Notes under the pieces: generated by a model
The model's database searches: none
What the model was told of the DNA's origin: nothing
Seen by the model: the letters and a program-made list of their open reading frames with translations, nothing else
Shown here: piece by piece, positions 32,722-43,769 of the stretch
Layout of the letters: every line of letters begins with the position of its first letter
How positions within the stretch are numbered: the stretch's first letter is position 1
From: Udeniomyces pyricola
Taxonomy: Eukaryota; Basidiomycota; Tremellomycetes; Cystofilobasidiales; Mrakiaceae
Length of the DNA: 64,000 bases
Direction of reading: 5' to 3'
Assembly (NCBI GenBank): GCA_039545295.1
Contig: BCIK01000001.1
Location: forward strand, 310,001-374,000
Program-made: the position numbers and the translations under genes

Positions 32722-32745
32722 GGTCGGTCGGTCGGTCGGTCGGTC
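32722..32745 (+). repeat. Six GGTC repeats abutting the dnm1 start codon
   Basis: Six perfect copies of GGTC on the + strand. On the sense strand of dnm1 this is (GACC)6 placed directly before ATG, so it is in the 5' UTR and touches the start-codon context (gaccATGG). Confidence 0.9.
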
Positions 32746-33347
32746 GAGCGAGGATATTGGAAGGGAGGAAAGTGAGCGCAAGTGCCAACAGGAAGTGTCG
32801 GATGGGTGTGGTAGGAAGCTCGGTCTTTGTGAGAGGACTTGAGGAGCTGATGATGGATAGGGCGAGGGCAAGAAGACACGCTCAGGGACGACGGTAGGCG
32901 GAGGAATAGACGTGAGAGCGGGGGGTTGGTGTCGGCTCGCGAGAGGGACAAGAGGACGGCAAGTGTTGAAGCGGCGACACGAGTCGCCCATGGCTCATCG
33001 ATCTCATCATCATCTGCATCCTTTGTCAAGCGTCGGCTACCAATGTATCCGTATTATCGCGTATATAGATTCCATGCCTTGAACATGACATCGTTATTTG
33101 CCCATCACGCCAGGAATCATAATGACATTCATACACAAAATGTTGACCACAAAATCCCTCTAGCCAGCAGTCCGGCTTTGGAAACTCTAAAGGCACAAAT
33201 CGTTCTGTCTGTTTTTTTTTTCTTTTCTTTTCTTCTTCGTCTTTGGTTTTTTTTTTCCTCTCCTCCATCGTCCTCTCTACCGCGTATGCACTCCTCCCTT
33301 CCCCCTACCCCACTCTTCCCCCCTCCTTCATCGACTGAGCCCTCCTA
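32746..33347. other. dnm1 promoter and eIF2A 3' UTR
   Basis: About 600 bp with no gene. Its right half carries T-rich tracts (33210-33260) and pyrimidine-rich sequence that belongs to the eIF2A 3' side; its left half is the probable dnm1 upstream region. Confidence 0.4.
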
Positions 33348-36300
33348 TCATTTGGACGTTCCGTTCTCCAAGCTTGCCAGCTCTGAGCGGATCTCCTTTT
33401 CACTGAGAGGAGAAAGAATCAACAAGAAAGAGAGAGAGAGAGAATGTCAGAACACAAACCTGGCCAGGAAGAAGGAACCAATATGAGTGAAACGAACCTG
33501 TTGATCTTCATAACTTGGGTCGCCTCGAGCTTCTCTCCCTTTCCAAGCTTCTCCTTCAAGTCCTCAATCGCCTTGAGCTACAGGGTCGCACGACAGCACA
33601 AAACAGACAGAATAAGAAAGGATCAGCCAATAGATCCCCATTGTGTCCTCAGCTTCCCCGTCACATGCTCAGCTGTGGGTGACCAAGTGCATACCTTCTT
33701 CGAGAGGTTCCTGATCTTCTTGGCAACGGGATCGACCGCTTCCGGAATGGCTGATTGCGGAGCGACGGCGACCTGGATCGGGGGCGCAAGAAGGACCTCG
33801 TCCTGGGCCTGCAACGGCTGCGGCTGCTGCTGCCCGTTACCGTTCTGCTGCTGCCTTCCGTTCTTCCTCTTCTCCCTCGCACCGTTACCACCCTTCTTCT
33901 TCGTTCCACCTTGCTCAACACCATCCTCCTTGGGAGCACTGCCTGGAGGAGCCCGTCGACCCTGCTGCTGGCCTCGAACGGCATACGCCGGCGACGCAAC
34001 AGGCGAGGAGTTCGATGGAAGGCCACCTTGATCCTCCCGAAGGAAGATGGTCGGGGTTGAAGTGCCTCGGGCACCAGGGGGTCGGTATGCTCCAGCAGCG
34101 ACCGGAGCAGGAGCTTGGGGCGGGAGCGAGGCAACAGCGGGCGAGGGGGCAGGCGCAGTCGGGATCGTGGCGGGGAAAGGAGGGCATTGCGAGAGGGGGA
34201 GCGGTCGCCAAAGAGCCTAGTATGGATAAAAGATGATGCGACAGAAAAGGCAGGGAAATCAATGGAATCATCAGCATTAATGCAGAAAGAACGGACTGAG
34301 AAAGACCGACAATCGCAGAGAGAGAAATGAAAACAGTCCGAACCTGGTACAGTTCCGGGATAAGTTCCTGGTGCAGGAGCCCACCTCCACACCACCAGAT
34401 CTTGAGACCGTTGTCGACTCGCAGTCTCGGACTGAGAGTAGCGGCTGGAGGAATTGAAACGCACGTTCCGGGAAAGCAGGGAAGGCAATGATGTCAGTCA
34501 TCGAACTCTGCTCTCAGATTGGCCCTCTAGAAGATACGATCGATCGGTGGGGAGCAACAAGAGGGGCCCTACTCATGATGAAGTTTCCATCCGGACTCCA
34601 CTCGCAGACCGTCGCGTTGGGGGCTCGAATCTCGGCAACCTTCTTCATCGTCTTGCGATCCCAGACGTCGATGGCTCCACTCAAGTTGCCGAAACCAGCG
34701 ACGAGGAGCAGCCGAGATTGAGGCTGATAGCAGAGGTAGTTTCGTGGGGAAAGACCAAGGTCATGGATAGGGTTCGCCTTGGCGTCAAAGAGGACCGTCT
34801 TAGCCGGCATGTCTGTTGAGTTTGCCATGAACACAGGGGAGAGGGATGTCAGCGTTGAAGTGCGACATGAACACAAGAGACGCGGCGAAGAGTCATCGAT
34901 AAGCAACGTACATCCGTAGACAACACCAAACTCCTTCGAGTTGGGCGCCCAGTGGAAGTCATGGACGGGTCCCTCCTTGTCAAGGTTGACTCGGCAGTCG
35001 AAGCCGCCTCTCAGCGCGACGAGGTAGAGGTTGGTCTCGCCATAGTACGACTTGTTGGTCTTGTCAACGTCAGTGGAGGTGAGGAAGAGAGCCTGACAAG
35101 ACAGAAACCGCAAGGATCATGATCAGAGAGGACGAGGAAGAAGAGGAGAAATGAAGATAGGAAGTGGCAAGATGAGCAAAGTGAAGAAAGAAATAAACGT
35201 CAGCATGTCAGTCGCGTCAAGGGACGCCAAAAAAAGCACAATGAGTCTGGGACGAACCATCGAACCCGCGTCGTTCCACTTCACGACGACTTTATCGGCC
35301 TTGAAGAATGTCTTGGATGCCGTCGCCGTTGGGGACGAGCCCGAAAGTGTTTGGATGGAGTAAAGGCTCATATTGGCTGGAGCGCCATTCTTCTCACCGA
35401 TGAAAACGGCAACACCCTCGCCTTCGGGCCCTCCTCCGACCCAGATGCCCTTGAGACCCTCGACCTTGAACCGAGAGATGGGGGACGACGAGCTCGAGAG
35501 AGGAGCGGCAAAGAGGAGAATTTCGTTGTTGAAGACACGAATGAGGTGGGATTCTGATGGCGGGAAAGACGGTTGCCTGTTGTAGAAAGAAGAGGGGGAA
35601 TGATGGAGGAGAATCAAACATGTCGACAGGTCAGCAGTTTCGACGCGACTTTGCAGGGACATACTTCGTCTGTCTCTTTCCAACCAATTGACATTACAGA
35701 CCAGTTCTCTTGCGACTTGTTGGTGAAAGCCATGACCTCCTCTCCAGACTCCACCGAAAAGATGCGCAGGTTGTTGTGAGCAGCATTGGGGTCGACCGGC
35801 TTAGCTAGAGCGGCCCACAGGACACGAAGAAGTGGGACAAACAGCTATCAGTTCGGTATACTTTATAATGTACTTTTTGGAAAACAAGTCAAGGAGATAT
35901 GAGCACAATGAGGCTAGGTTTGAGAGGACGCACAGTAACGCTCCCAGGTGCTCAGGTAGGAACCCTTTGGCGAGAAGGAGACTTCGACGGCTCCGTTGAC
36001 AGCGAGCTCCCGAACGACGGTTCCGGATTCAGTATCAACGATGACGACCCTGTGAGTAACGTGATAGGGTGATAACGATGGCGGACCAGACGTCGGGCGA
36101 TGGAGTTTAGCTTGCAGGCCAGAGAGACGATGAAAAGGACATTCTAGGGAGTCACAGAGTAAGTCGGACTGACGAGGCAGGGAGGGCGTAGGCAAAGACC
36201 TTGCCGGTGGGCGAGTATTGGATGGTCCTGGTGTGAATTTCTGGACTGAATGTAGTAAGATTTAAATTAGTAAGCTGTGTGTATACATTGGGTAGGTACT

Positions 36301-36687
36301 TGACCATGTAAGGCACGATGATCATGGCCGAGAGCAAGATCGATCCCAAGGGGGGGAGAAAGCATTGGGAGGGGGGGGGGGGAAGGAAGCTCAGTCTGGA
36401 CGATGGCACTCACGCAGCGAAGCCCGACACACGCTCGTAGGAGGGTGAGCCTTGGACCAGATCAAGCGACTTCTGGGCTCGGACTAGAAAGTGTTGAATG
36501 GGAGAGGTGGTGAGGTCGGACGAGGCGATGATAGCCGAGAGGAAAGAGAGGAGAAGAGAAGGAAGGGGGAGGGGGGATGCCAAAGAGAGAGAGAGGGGGA
36601 TGAGTTCGCAAGCTCGGTTGGTTTGAAGTGAAGTGTTGAGGGACGGAACAAGTACTGACGAGCATACTGGTTGGATATCGAAGTCAT
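33348..36687 (-). CDS. Eukaryotic translation initiation factor 2A (eIF2A)
   Basis: The protein starts MTSISNQYA, then AQKSLDLVQGSPSYERVSGF. It has a beta-propeller: EIHTRTIQYSPTGKVFAYAL, VIVDTESGTVVRELAVNGAV, EVSFSPKGSYLSTWERY and HNNLRIFSVESGEEVMAFTN. It continues with FKADKVVVKWNDAGS, TSTDVDKTNKSYYGETNLYL, LDKEGPVHDFHWAPNSKEFG and VVYGYMPAKTVLFD. The most diagnostic part is FNPIHDLG-like ANPIHDLGLSPRNYLCYQPQ with GFGNLSGAIDVWDRKTMKKV. The C-terminal third is a Pro/Ala/Gln-rich linker, a basic block and a final helix (AKKIRNLSKKLKAIEDLKEK). eIF2A is a Met-tRNA-binding factor used in special initiation. About ten introns are present; one carries a C12 run on the sense strand (36382-36371). 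Confidence 0.92.
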
Positions 36688-37004
36688 TTGTGAGGGCCGG
36701 GGAACTGGACTGGACTGGTGTGGAAAGGAAAGGGGCCGGAAGGTGATGGCAGTACGTGGTGGTGGGCCAGTGAGTGGTCGGGGTGGGTTGGGTGAGGCAA
36801 GGAGTTGAGGATTATAGTGACTATTACTTGGTAGTATAATTAGTTGACTTGTTTAAACGACTGGATACTTATACTTGTGTCAACTTGTGTATACCTTGCG
36901 CATGAATTCTCTTTGTCTCTTTGAATTCATCATCAACATTGTTCTCCCATCAACCAACATCAACCCCTTCCTCCCTTCCAACTTCCTTCTTCTCATCGCC
37001 CCCC
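36688..37004. promoter_or_regulatory. Divergent promoter, eIF2A / PRPP synthase
   Basis: About 317 bp between opposing start codons. The right half is AT-rich (attatagtgactattacttg at 36812-36831) followed by a pyrimidine-rich leader. It is a probable bidirectional promoter of two growth genes. Confidence 0.5.
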
Positions 37005-39170
37005 ATGCACACCGGCAACGCCATCAGACTTCTCACGGGTCAGTCCCGACCCAGACCTATCCATTCACTCCTTCTATAGAAACACATGCTCATATCCAGC
37101 TAAAAAAAAATCAACCATCCGTCACCGCCCAAGCTGACTGAACAACCGACCGGCTCTTGTCGGCTCTATCTCCATCCATCCTACAGGAACGTCCCATCCC
37201 GAACTTGCCAATGCTGTCGCTGAGAGGTCAGCCCACTCATCTGATTCACATCCATACCTTCTTGTTGACTCTGTTTCAAGGGTTCAATCATCTCGCATCA
37301 GACGGAAGGCATGATGTTTATGGAACGTCTGGAAAGCTGACGCAAACTTGGACATTCTTTCGTCACCGGCGCCTTTTGCCTGCTTTCGCTTTGACTCTCG
37401 GATTTCTTGCCTTGCTTCTTCTCTCGCCTCCTTTCGCCTTGCCTTGCTCCCTGCTTCTTTTCCGACATGGTACTCCCCACAAACCCAGGCTTGGCATTCC
37501 TCTGACGTCTTCCCAATGCACCAAGTTTGCAGACCAGGAAATTGGCGTCCGCATTCACGAGTCGGTCCGAGACGAGGACGTGTTCATCATCCAGAGTCCC
37601 TCGCCTCCCAACGTGAGTTCGTTTGCCGCTCTCCCTCGACTTTCGGTCGGCTCCCTTCGCGACAAGTTTCGGCCGGTCCTACTTCGCACTCGCCCGACGG
37701 TCTTCGCCTTCCTCTCCTCCATCTTCAGCCTCGGCCGACTCTTAGCCTTGACTGGTCCTATCGAGAGGAAAGGGCATAACGCGTTGAGAACATGGCGAAA
37801 CCCTGGGCTCAACACGAGGTCATCACCTCAAGACGGCCGGACTGACACCGCCTTTCTTGCCTGCGTTTTTCGGCCTCTTTTTCAGGTTAATGATCACTTG
37901 ATGGAGCTCCTCATCTTGATCTCTGCTTGCAAGACAGCATCTGCCAGACGAATTACGGCCGTCATTCCTTGCTACCCTTATGCCCGTCAAGACAAGAAGG
38001 ACAAGTCGCGAGCCCCCATTACAGCCAAGTGAGCCCGTTCTTTCCCTTCTTTCTAAATGCATGGTCCAAGCGAGCCCCTTTTTCTCCATTTCTCCCCCCC
38101 CCCTCTCTGTCTCTCTCGGAATGTCTCATCGAGATTCAAACCTGATTGTCCGAATAACGTATTCCCATCCCCCTCTTTCCTTGCTTGTCACTGTTATCTG
38201 ATCTAGGCTCGTCGCGAACCTCATCACCGTGGCTGGCGCTGATCACGTCATCACCATGGATCTCCATGCGTCTCAAGTCCAAGGATTCTTTGATATTCCT
38301 GTGGATAACCTCTACACCGAGCCCATCGTTGTGCGCTACATCAAATCGACGATTCCCGATTGGTCGTCGGCCGTCATCGTCTCGCCCGACGCGGGAGGCG
38401 CGAAGCGAGCGACGAGCTTGGCGGACAGGCTCAACTTGGAGTTTGCGTTGATCAACCGAAAGCGACTGCGTGACCAGAGGACTATCATGGAGGGAGAGGA
38501 GGAGAAGACGGAGGAGAAGATGGAGTTGCTGGTCGGAGACGTCAAGGGCAAGGTGAGAAGACGAAGAAACAGCAAACAAGTCGCGAACCCGGCTGGATTC
38601 AGATTGGTTTACACATCTTTCAATTTGAACTACTCTCCCTCCAATGTGTCTTTTCTTCTTCGTCCTTTGAAAACCAGGTCGCCATCCTTATCGACGATCT
38701 CATCGACACCGGTCGAACGATTGGTTTGGCCGCCCAGGTCCTCCAGGAGAAAGGCGCTAAGGAGGTCTGGGCGATTGTCTCGCACGGCTTGCTCTCGTCG
38801 ACGTCGTCGGACGCCATCAAGGATCTCCCCATAAAACGCCTCGTCGTCACCAACACTTTGCCCCAATCGAAACGGTCGGAAGAATGCCCCGATGATGCGT
38901 TTGACGCGATCGACATCTCGGCCACTCTTGCCGAGAGCATACGCAGGACCCATAACGGAGAGTCGATGTGAGTCATTTTTCCTAAGTCTGGGGAAAAAGG
39001 TAGAGCGAATGAATGCATCCCTTGATGCTCGCTGGTAGCCTTGGCTATCGTCGCCATGGATGCGGCCTCGAATCGCGCCCTTGTCCGTCGCTAGACACAT
39101 ATTGAGACTAACTCGGTTCAAGGAAATCACTTTTCTAGCTCCAAGCTATTTTCCGAAAAAGGATGGTAAT
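37005..39170 (+). CDS. Ribose-phosphate pyrophosphokinase (PRPP synthase)
   Basis: Eight exons with clean frames begin [20 protein letters not shown] (37005-37038 and 37187-37226). They continue [20 protein letters not shown] (37489-37612), [20 protein letters not shown] with [12 protein letters not shown] (37886-38028), and the catalytic [20 protein letters not shown] (38207-38552). The last large exon (38678-38967) carries the PRPP-binding loop [21 protein letters not shown] 31-nt final exon (39140-39170) gives SKLFSEKGW; its frame join (at|c) restores the family ending. The enzyme makes PRPP from ribose 5-phosphate and ATP in the cytosol, feeding purine, pyrimidine, NAD, His and Trp synthesis. 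Fungi have several PRS genes, some with inserts. This copy has the short acidic insert [17 protein letters not shown], so which paralogue it is remains open. Confidence 0.93.
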
Positions 39171-40183
39171 CGCTCTCGACTCTTTCCTCTGCTTCCTATC
39201 TCTCTTCTCATCCCCCTTTCCCCTTCATTTGTTCCTTTCTCATCCCACGCACACACACACACACACACACACATCTCTTCTATCCTTATGTCCTCCCCCA
39301 TCTTACTTCTTTCCTCGCGTTTCCATCTACCTCTCTTCTCTCCCCCCCCCCCCTCTTCTCTCGCTATTTCCTCGCTTCCATCGATCCATTCACAGCAGCG
39401 CCCAAGCATCACATCCGTTTCAGCCCTTCCCATCCATCTCTCTTCGTGTCCCTTGCCCACTTTTTGGTCATTCATTTCTTCTTTCCCTTCTTCTTTTCTT
39501 TTTTGTTTTCTTCTTGGGCGGGGAAGGCGAGGGGGGGGGACGATGTCCTATATATCGGTTCTTTCAAGAAAAAAAAAAGGGGGAGCTTCCTGATTATGAT
39601 TACTCCACTAACGGCCCTAACTTGAAAGTATTCACAAAGGATTTGTTCGGGGTCACCAGCCCAGGCTTTCCCTGAATGAATCGCACACACACACACACAC
39701 ACACGCGCGCGAATCCGCATTGGACAACGAGAAGAGAAGGAGAGAAGATGGAAGGAAGTTTCTGAAATCATGAGGGTAACGATGAATATATAGAATACAA
39801 GCAGAGTCGAAGAAAAAAAAGGGGGGGGGGGGGAGAAGAGAGAAAACGAAAGGCTCAAGTTGAGGGACTACTATTATGGTATCTACGAAGGCGACAATCG
39901 TGTAAGGAAAAGAAGGGGGTAGTTGAGGGCAAGAAATTATGATGGGAGAGGGAAGACGAAGCAGACGCGAAACGAAACGACTGGAGAACGACTGGGAAAC
40001 GAGAGTGAAAGCGGAGAATGAAGGGAGGAAAAGGAGACAACGATAGAAAAGCAAACAGGCTGACTACGATGATCGGGGCATGTGAAGGACCGACTCGGCA
40101 AATGCTAAACAGTAATGAAACGACAAAAGAACGTCCCAAGTAACCTTCCTCCCTCCCTTCCCCTTCTCTCTCTCCCCCATTTC
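39171..40183. other. Convergent 3' region with simple repeats
   Basis: About 1 kb between facing stop codons. It holds (AC)n at 39251-39273, a C-run at about 39344-39354, a G-run at 39531-39539, (CA)n then (CG)n at 39683-39711, and a second G-run at about 39821-39832. The left part is pyrimidine-rich and the right part purine-rich on the + strand, as expected for two facing 3' UTRs. No gene is visible. Confidence 0.5.
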
Positions 40184-42433
40184 TCAAACGAATTGAGCCT
40201 CCAAGTCTTCTTCTTCCAAGAACCGGCTGACACCCTCGATCGTCCCGTCGACTTGCGAGCCAGACACCCCAAAAACCTCACGTTGACTTTGGTTACTGCC
40301 GTCACCATCTTCATCCTCGTCAGCAAAGAACAGTTTTCTCGTCGCTGTCGAGGGTACCTGGGTTGGTTGTCCATGAGGTAGCGGGGGTGAAAAGGGCAGA
40401 TCATGGGGTGAAAGGGGATGACGATGCAGCAGAGATGGATTCTTGTTCACGTTGTTGGTAAGGGGAGCGTAAGAGCTAGACGGGAGCGGTGGCGAAGGGT
40501 TGGAAGAAGGTGATGAAGATGAGGTGTGCTTGAGAGAGGATGAAAAGGAACGGAGACGATGGTTGCTCCTGCTGTTGCTGCGACTACGGTTGCCGCTCGG
40601 ACCGACAGGAGTGCCGCCGGAGGGAAACGGATGGAGCTTCACAGCGTGCGGGACACGTGGAACAAGAGGAAGTTCAAGGGTCATAGGTTGAACGAGGGTA
40701 ATAGTATCCGAGATGGAACGAGGTCGATGGAGAAGGTTGTTGGTTGTTGCAGCGCGACGAAGCGCAGAGGAGGGGGCCGCCGTACCACGACTCCCGCCAA
40801 CATCGCGGCGAACGAGCGGAGTTGAAGGGCATGCTGCATCTATATCGGATGGAGGCATCGTCAAAGCTTTGGAAAGCTTTTGAGGGAGGCCCAACCCCAG
40901 CCTTGGAGGAGGACAGTGAGCGGTTGCCGTCCTCTTCGATGGGCCATGGAACTCTAAGCCACGAATCGGGGTCGACGTGCGGAATTCGCTTGGGGAGAAT
41001 GGAATCATACCAGAGGAAAGTTTCTGGAACAGAAAGCCGATAGTTAAGCATATGTCAGCTTTGAAGAATGTGGGACAAGAGAAAGTAAGAGCTGATAAAC
41101 GTATACGATTGAAAAGCCCTCGAGTGGATACCTGACGTGCCGCGTCGTCAAACCCTTCGAGAATGTCACCCTCAGGAAAGACGCTAACCTCTGCATCAAC
41201 CACTAGGTCCGTCTGATCTTCTGTTTGAGCCCTTCCCTTCCCCTTAGCGTGGTTGGCTGTGACGACAGGCCTAGCACTCGAGTCGACGGTTGACTCTCGT
41301 TGCTCTTTCTGCTGCAACGCCAGGCCATCTTTGATTCTTTTCGCGTCTGTTCCACCTTCTCTGGAGCCTGCCCGTTTTCTCTTGCCTGGTCCGCAAGAAG
41401 AGCGATTAGGACCAGTGGTCGACAGAGACGCAGGCTTCGTCGAGGTCTTGTCTGTCTTGGTCGCACGAAACGTAAGAGAGCTTTGGCTCAAGGTTTGGGA
41501 CGAATGTGAAGCCTTTTGAGAGAGAGTTTCGGTCACGCTTGACTCCTGAGTTGACTTCGCCATCAAACGTGTTCCAGATCGGGTGGATCGCCGCAGCGTT
41601 GGCAAGTCGGTAGAGGCGGACGGTTGAGCAAGAGATGGAGGGGGTCCAGGGGCAGATCGGGCACTTTGGATCCATTCCTCGAGTTCCTCTTCGTCCCTAG
41701 AAACACGTGAGGAGTGATAGGAAAAACGATGTCAGCAGTTCCCTGGTGAGGTCGAGGAGGGAGAATATTGACGGATTGCCCATCGCCCGGCGTACCTAGG
41801 CAAGCCAGTCCCCCTGTGGCAAATGACCCTCGTCGCTTCAGATTCCAAACCCCTCTCCCCTCCCGCCAGTCGAACGCGTCTGGTTCCGCGACTAGGATTC
41901 TCAAGGATACTATATCTGCTCGGATAAGAGAGACCAACCGCAGTCGGCAAGATGAACGCGTTAGCTGATTCTATAGGATTCCACCGTTCGTCGATCCGCA
42001 GGGACCTTGTCCAAATGATGGGCGCCGAAAGCACATACCGTACGCTTTCTAGCCAGGGTCTCGGCGCATTGGGCTCGTTCTTGACCTTTTTCCGGAACTT
42101 TTTGAGTTCAGGATGTGAGGCCCTAGGTGCGTTGTTCGAGGACTCCCAGAGGACATGGCTAAGTCGTGGTTGAAGAGGAGAAACGAGGATCAGCTGAGCA
42201 CATGAACGGATGGCGTTGGACGTGACGCGTGGCGACGGTAGAGAGATGACTGACGAAATGCCTATATGTGCATTTAGAGCGTTTCGATACGCCTCGTACG
42301 TAGGTAAGTCAAGAGCTCGGGAGCGAGGATGACGGAGGGCTTTGACTTGAGGACGCGACGGCGAGGATGAGCAAGGTATGGGAGGAGAGGCCGATGGGCG
42401 AGAGTACGAAGTGGATGAAGCTGAACAAGACAT
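40184..42433 (-). CDS. Unrecognised Ser/Pro-rich nuclear-type protein
   Basis: Three exons: 42433-41796, 41696-41132 and 41023-40184, joined by phase-matched GT-AG introns. I start at MSCSASSTSYSRPSASPPIP; an in-frame ATG exists far upstream at 42670. Exon 1 has ALDLPTYEAYRNALNAHIGI and a basic stretch (ELKKFRKKVKNEPNAPRPWL). The exon join gives LPRDEEELEEWIQSARSAP. Exon 2 is Thr/Ser/Lys-rich, with GPGKRKRAGSREGGTDAKRI resembling a nuclear localisation signal. Exon 3 has IPFSPSEFRTSTPIRGLEFH and many Ser-Pro sites. It ends in KLFFADEDEDGDGS and VSRFLEEEDLEAQFV. The many S/T-P and R-x-S sites suggest a phosphorylated nuclear protein, but this is inference. I know no matching family. Confidence 0.6.
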
Positions 42434-43769
42434 ATCGCTATCGAACGGCAGGGCCAGGAGCGCGATCGAGCAGTGTTTGATGAGGCGAGGAGGAGGCCGT
42501 AACGAGCTGATGGGATGGATGGAAAGAGGTGAGGGAGAGGGAGGAGCAGGCGACGTATTAGGGGAAAGGGAAGAGAAGGCGACGCGACGACGCGAGGCCA
42601 CGCGCGAGCTTCGTACGCATGCATGCATGCATGGACTCATCCAACTCATCGACGTGACTATCATGATCAACTCGATCTATCTACACGATCAACATCCAGA
42701 TCACAGATCGTGTGTACGTGCACTCCATCATGCACGATCTGCACCATGACCCCGACTTCGATCGAATACGTTATCCTACGATTCTCTGCCAGTATGTTCC
42801 ACTATCGTCATAGTCCCTACACAGACACGTCCGGACTAATGTCGTCGGCCGGCCTTCTCTTGTGATACGAGAGATCACAGCTAGGATCATGGTGGAAACA
42901 GCTTGTTCGTATAACCCGAGCGCAATGCTGACCTCTGAACAGCGCTGACACCCAAGATGGACAGACCGTCGACCGTCGAACGCTAAGCTCAGGCCACCAC
43001 TCCTCTCACCCTTCGTGTACGGACCTCTTGTCTCTCCTTGTGAAGCACTTCCGACTTCGTCCTCGGACACTTTGGCGCGACGCGTGACGCGTCGAGGTAA
43101 CCCAATACTTTCATGCTCCCCTGATGTGCCCTTGCAAACTAATCGAGTTTGTTTGCGTCCAGCTCGTCATAGTGGCCAGCCAAGTAGACACGGTCTGCTT
43201 CGAGATGCTGAAAGCTGCTGGGCGCATGAGCTTACTTGAACCGCCCGACAGCCATCTTGGATTGGTGCGGATGACCGTCAGTCAAAGCTTTCAAGTGGAA
43301 GATCAAGATCGTTTCCTCGGCCTCGGAAAAAGGTTGGTTTGCCTCTTCAGAAGAGAAACTCAGGACTGAAGGATGCCGGGTTGGGTCAGGCATATGCTGT
43401 ACTGTCACGAGCTCGAGCTCGATCAGGTAACGAGGTAGGACGAACCTCAGTCTACGATCCAGTGGGGCCTTGAGATCTCGAGATTGAAAGGCGAGCGCTC
43501 CGTCGGTTGTCAGTACTAAGTGGAAATTTGGTAATTAAGCAACTAACCGTAAGGATTGCGTCAATGTCCACGTGAACGCGTGAACGGGCACAGCGGTCCG
43601 GTGCACATATCAGGCTGTGGAGAGGTAAGCAAAACTTAGCATCAAACCAGCCATCCACCATCACATTCCCGTGATCTTCACAGCTGCACCATCTTCTCCT
43701 TCGAATCTCAGACCAAATCCACATCACATTCACCCTTATTTCCTCTCAAATACCTAACGTGTCCGAATC
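42434..43769. other. Large divergent intergenic region
   Basis: About 1.3 kb between start codons on opposite strands. It holds a (CATG)n palindromic run at 42617-42632, a gtgtacgtgcactcc stretch and gctcgagctcgatc near 43408-43422. Short open frames occur, but none has splice-consistent extensions or a recognisable motif. The 5' UTR of the minus gene probably covers 42434 to about 42650. I see no supported gene. Confidence 0.4.

Noticed and set aside
42700..43500. Short frames in the large divergent gap as extra genes
   Set aside because: None has a motif, a credible start context or splice-linked partner exons.
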